This document shows positions 7,480 through 7,936 of a stretch of 7,936 nucleotides of DNA, piece by piece. A model generated the notes under the pieces. It did not search any database and was not told the DNA's origin. It saw nothing but the letters and a program-made list of their open reading frames with translations. The position numbers were made by a program, and so were the translations under genes. How positions within the stretch are numbered: the stretch's first letter is position 1; each line of letters begins with the position of its first letter. Source of the stretch: Bacteroidota bacterium (GTDB lineage: Bacteria > Bacteroidota > Bacteroidia > Flavobacteriales > Flavobacteriaceae); the NCBI GenBank assembly GCA_024278565.1, contig JAJRSY010000179.1, positions 1 through 7,936 on the forward strand, in the 5' to 3' direction.

Positions 7480-7533
7480 GGAAACCTTGCAGGTCGGTTT
7501 TTGGAAACCTTGCAGGTCGGTTTTTGGAAACCT
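7450..7533 (+). repeat. 23-bp tandem repeat array, about 3.5 copies
   Basis: Three full copies of a 23-bp unit (CCTTG-Y-AGGTC followed by GGTTTTTGGAAA) occupy 7462-7484, 7485-7507 and 7508-7530. They are preceded by a half copy, GGTTTTTGGAAA, at 7450-7461 and followed by CCT at 7531-7533. Copies 2 and 3 are identical. Copy 1 differs at one base, T instead of C at 7467, and that T is the one that pairs perfectly with the unique upstream arm at 7441-7451. Each copy therefore repeats the right half of the mutS hairpin plus its T-run. This looks like local slippage or duplication of a terminator half. Confidence 0.9.
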
Positions 7534-7554
7534 TTTTCTTTTTAAGGAAATTGC

Positions 7555-7584
7555 TTTGCATTTTACAGAAATATATTAAATTTG
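7555..7584 (+). promoter_or_regulatory. Bacteroidota-type sigma-ABfr promoter for tRNA-Gly
   Basis: TTTG at 7555-7558 and TAAATTTG at 7577-7584 are 18 bases apart. The second is an exact match to the -7 consensus TAnnTTTG of the Bacteroidota primary sigma factor, and the first matches the -33 TTTG at close to the usual spacing. Transcription would start near 7590, about 45-50 bases before the mature tRNA-Gly, which leaves a short 5' leader to be removed by RNase P. It is the clearest promoter in the window. Confidence 0.8.
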
Positions 7585-7636
7585 TATCCTCGTTTGTTAC
7601 GAACGTAAAGTTCTTGACAAACCTGAATTACCAAAT

Positions 7637-7708
7637 GCGAAAGTAGCTCAGGGGTAGAGCATCACCTTGCCAAGGTGGGGGTCGAGGGTTCGAATCCCTT
7701 TTTTCGCT
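7637..7708 (+). tRNA. tRNA-Gly (anticodon GCC)
   Basis: A complete 72-nt cloverleaf is present. The acceptor GCGAAAG (7637-7643) pairs with TTTTCGC (7701-7707), with one G-T wobble at the inner end. The D-stem is GCTC/GAGC. The anticodon stem TCACC/GGTGG surrounds the loop TTGCCAA, with anticodon GCC at 7669-7671. The T-arm is GAGGG-TTCGAAT-CCCTT. The discriminator base is T, as expected for bacterial tRNA-Gly. CCA is not encoded and must be added after transcription. It reads GGC and GGU codons. It has its own promoter upstream and terminator downstream. Confidence 0.97.
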
Positions 7709-7710
7709 CG

Positions 7711-7739
7711 AAAAACGCTGCTCGTCAGCGTTTTTTTTT
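7711..7739 (+). terminator. Rho-independent terminator after tRNA-Gly
   Basis: AAAAACGCTG (7711-7720) pairs with CAGCGTTTTT (7726-7735) across a CTCGT loop and is followed by an unbroken T-tract to 7739. It begins three bases after the tRNA. It should largely uncouple tRNA-Gly transcription from the tRNA-Leu gene about 70 bases downstream. The A-run on the 5' side means it could also work on the opposite strand. Confidence 0.93.
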
Positions 7740-7747
7740 GCAATGCG

Positions 7748-7765
7748 CATATCATTCTTGATATG
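7748..7765. repeat. Small perfect inverted repeat between the tRNA genes
   Basis: CATATCA (7748-7754) and TGATATG (7759-7765) form a perfect 7-bp stem with a TTCT loop. No T-run follows, so it is not a terminator. It lies just upstream of the tandem G+C-rich repeats, where a promoter for tRNA-Leu would be expected. The function is unknown. Confidence 0.4.
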
Positions 7766-7770
7766 ACCGC

Positions 7771-7810
7771 CATGCTTACGGCAGGCAGGCCATGCACACG
7801 GCAGGCAGGC
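7771..7810. repeat. Tandem pair of 20-bp G+C-rich repeats abutting tRNA-Leu
   Basis: Two 20-bp units, 7771-7790 and 7791-7810, each read CATGC-NN-ACGGCAGGCAGGC without counting the variable pair twice: the units differ only at 7776-7777 versus 7796-7797 (TT versus AC). The GGCAGGCAGG core matches the repeat family at 2509-2520 and 2701-2775. The last two bases of the second unit (GC, 7809-7810) are also positions 1-2 of the mature tRNA-Leu, so the repeat overlaps the gene. Confidence 0.85.
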
Positions 7811-7892
7811 TCGAGTGGTGGAATTGGTAGACACGTTGGACTTAAAATCCAATGGACATTAGTCCGTACGGGTTCAAGTCCCGTCTCGAGTA
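7809..7892 (+). tRNA. tRNA-Leu (anticodon UAA)
   Basis: This is an 84-nt class II tRNA with a long variable arm. The acceptor GCTCGAG (7809-7815) pairs with CTCGAGT (7885-7891), the first pair being a G-T wobble instead of the usual G-C. The leucine-type segment GGTGGAATTGGTAGAC forms the D-arm. The anticodon stem TTGGA/TCCAA encloses CTTAAAA, with TAA at 7843-7845. The variable arm pairs GGAC with GTCC. The T-arm is ACGGG-TTCAAGT-CCCGT. The discriminator is A73, a leucine identity element. CCA is not encoded. It reads UUA and UUG codons. No promoter is evident between the tRNA-Gly terminator and this gene. Confidence 0.96.
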
Positions 7893-7902
7893 CAAGGGAG
7901 AT

Positions 7903-7928
7903 AGCCGAGGTTTTGCCTCGGCTTTTTT
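7903..7928 (+). terminator. Rho-independent terminator after tRNA-Leu
   Basis: AGCCGAGG (7903-7910) pairs perfectly with CCTCGGCT (7916-7923) around a TTTTG loop and is followed by a T-run to 7928. It lies ten bases after the tRNA-Leu discriminator, as expected for the end of the tRNA-Leu transcript. Confidence 0.93.
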
Positions 7929-7936
7929 ATGCCCAA

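Noticed and set aside
7441..7533. CRISPR-like array after mutS
   Set aside because: The units are directly adjacent with no variable spacers, and no cas genes are present. It is a simple tandem repeat of a terminator arm.
7349..7561. Minus-strand 70-codon open frame with a repeated FPKTDLQGFQK-like pattern
   Set aside because: The apparent peptide repeat is only the translation of the 23-bp DNA tandem array plus the antisense of the mutS 3' end.
7628..7852. Minus-strand 74-codon open frame containing RDSNPRPPPWQGDALPLSYFR
   Set aside because: This is the antisense translation of tRNA-Gly and part of tRNA-Leu, a well-known spurious protein in databases. It overlaps two confident tRNAs and the terminator.

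Overview
The window looks like chromosomal DNA from a member of the Bacteroidota, most likely a marine-type Flavobacteriaceae. Four things point there. Genes start without Shine-Dalgarno motifs. A textbook Bacteroidota promoter (TTTG / TAnnTTTG) precedes a tRNA. One gene is a HPPK-deoxynucleoside kinase fusion of the kind I know from Flavobacteria. The intergenic spaces of an otherwise A+T-leaning sequence hold short G+C-rich palindromic repeats built on CTGCCTGC/GCAGGCAG. The genus cannot be fixed from the sequence alone.

Layout. Positions 1-706 (minus) hold a queuosine-precursor transporter of the YhhQ/VUT family, open at the window edge. Immediately upstream in the same operon is sppA (719-2479, minus), a membrane-anchored signal peptide peptidase with its Lys/Ser dyad intact. 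A 373-bp divergent intergenic region (2480-2852) follows, with a hairpin and G+C-rich REP-like palindromes. The HPPK-dNK fusion gene (2853-3998, plus) ends at a strong rho-independent terminator (4089-4115). A compact SpoU/TrmH-family RNA 2'-O-methyltransferase (4148-4687, minus) is divergent from mutS (about 4754-7441, plus), which encodes a full-length mismatch-repair ATPase. The mutS stop codon runs directly into a 14-bp hairpin whose 3' half is repeated as a 23-bp tandem array. Next come a promoter, tRNA-Gly(GCC), its terminator, a tandem pair of 20-bp G+C-rich repeats that runs into the first two bases of tRNA-Leu(UAA), and a final terminator at the window edge.

How the genes relate. Most are housekeeping: membrane proteolysis, queuosine salvage, folate synthesis joined to deoxynucleoside salvage, RNA ribose methylation, mismatch repair and two tRNAs. 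I see no phage, transposase, CRISPR, toxin-antitoxin or defence genes, and no evidence for an undescribed multi-gene system. The observations most worth a second look are in the non-coding parts: the amplified terminator arm after mutS, and the repeat abutting a tRNA-Leu that has no visible promoter of its own. The folK-dNK fusion also merits attention.
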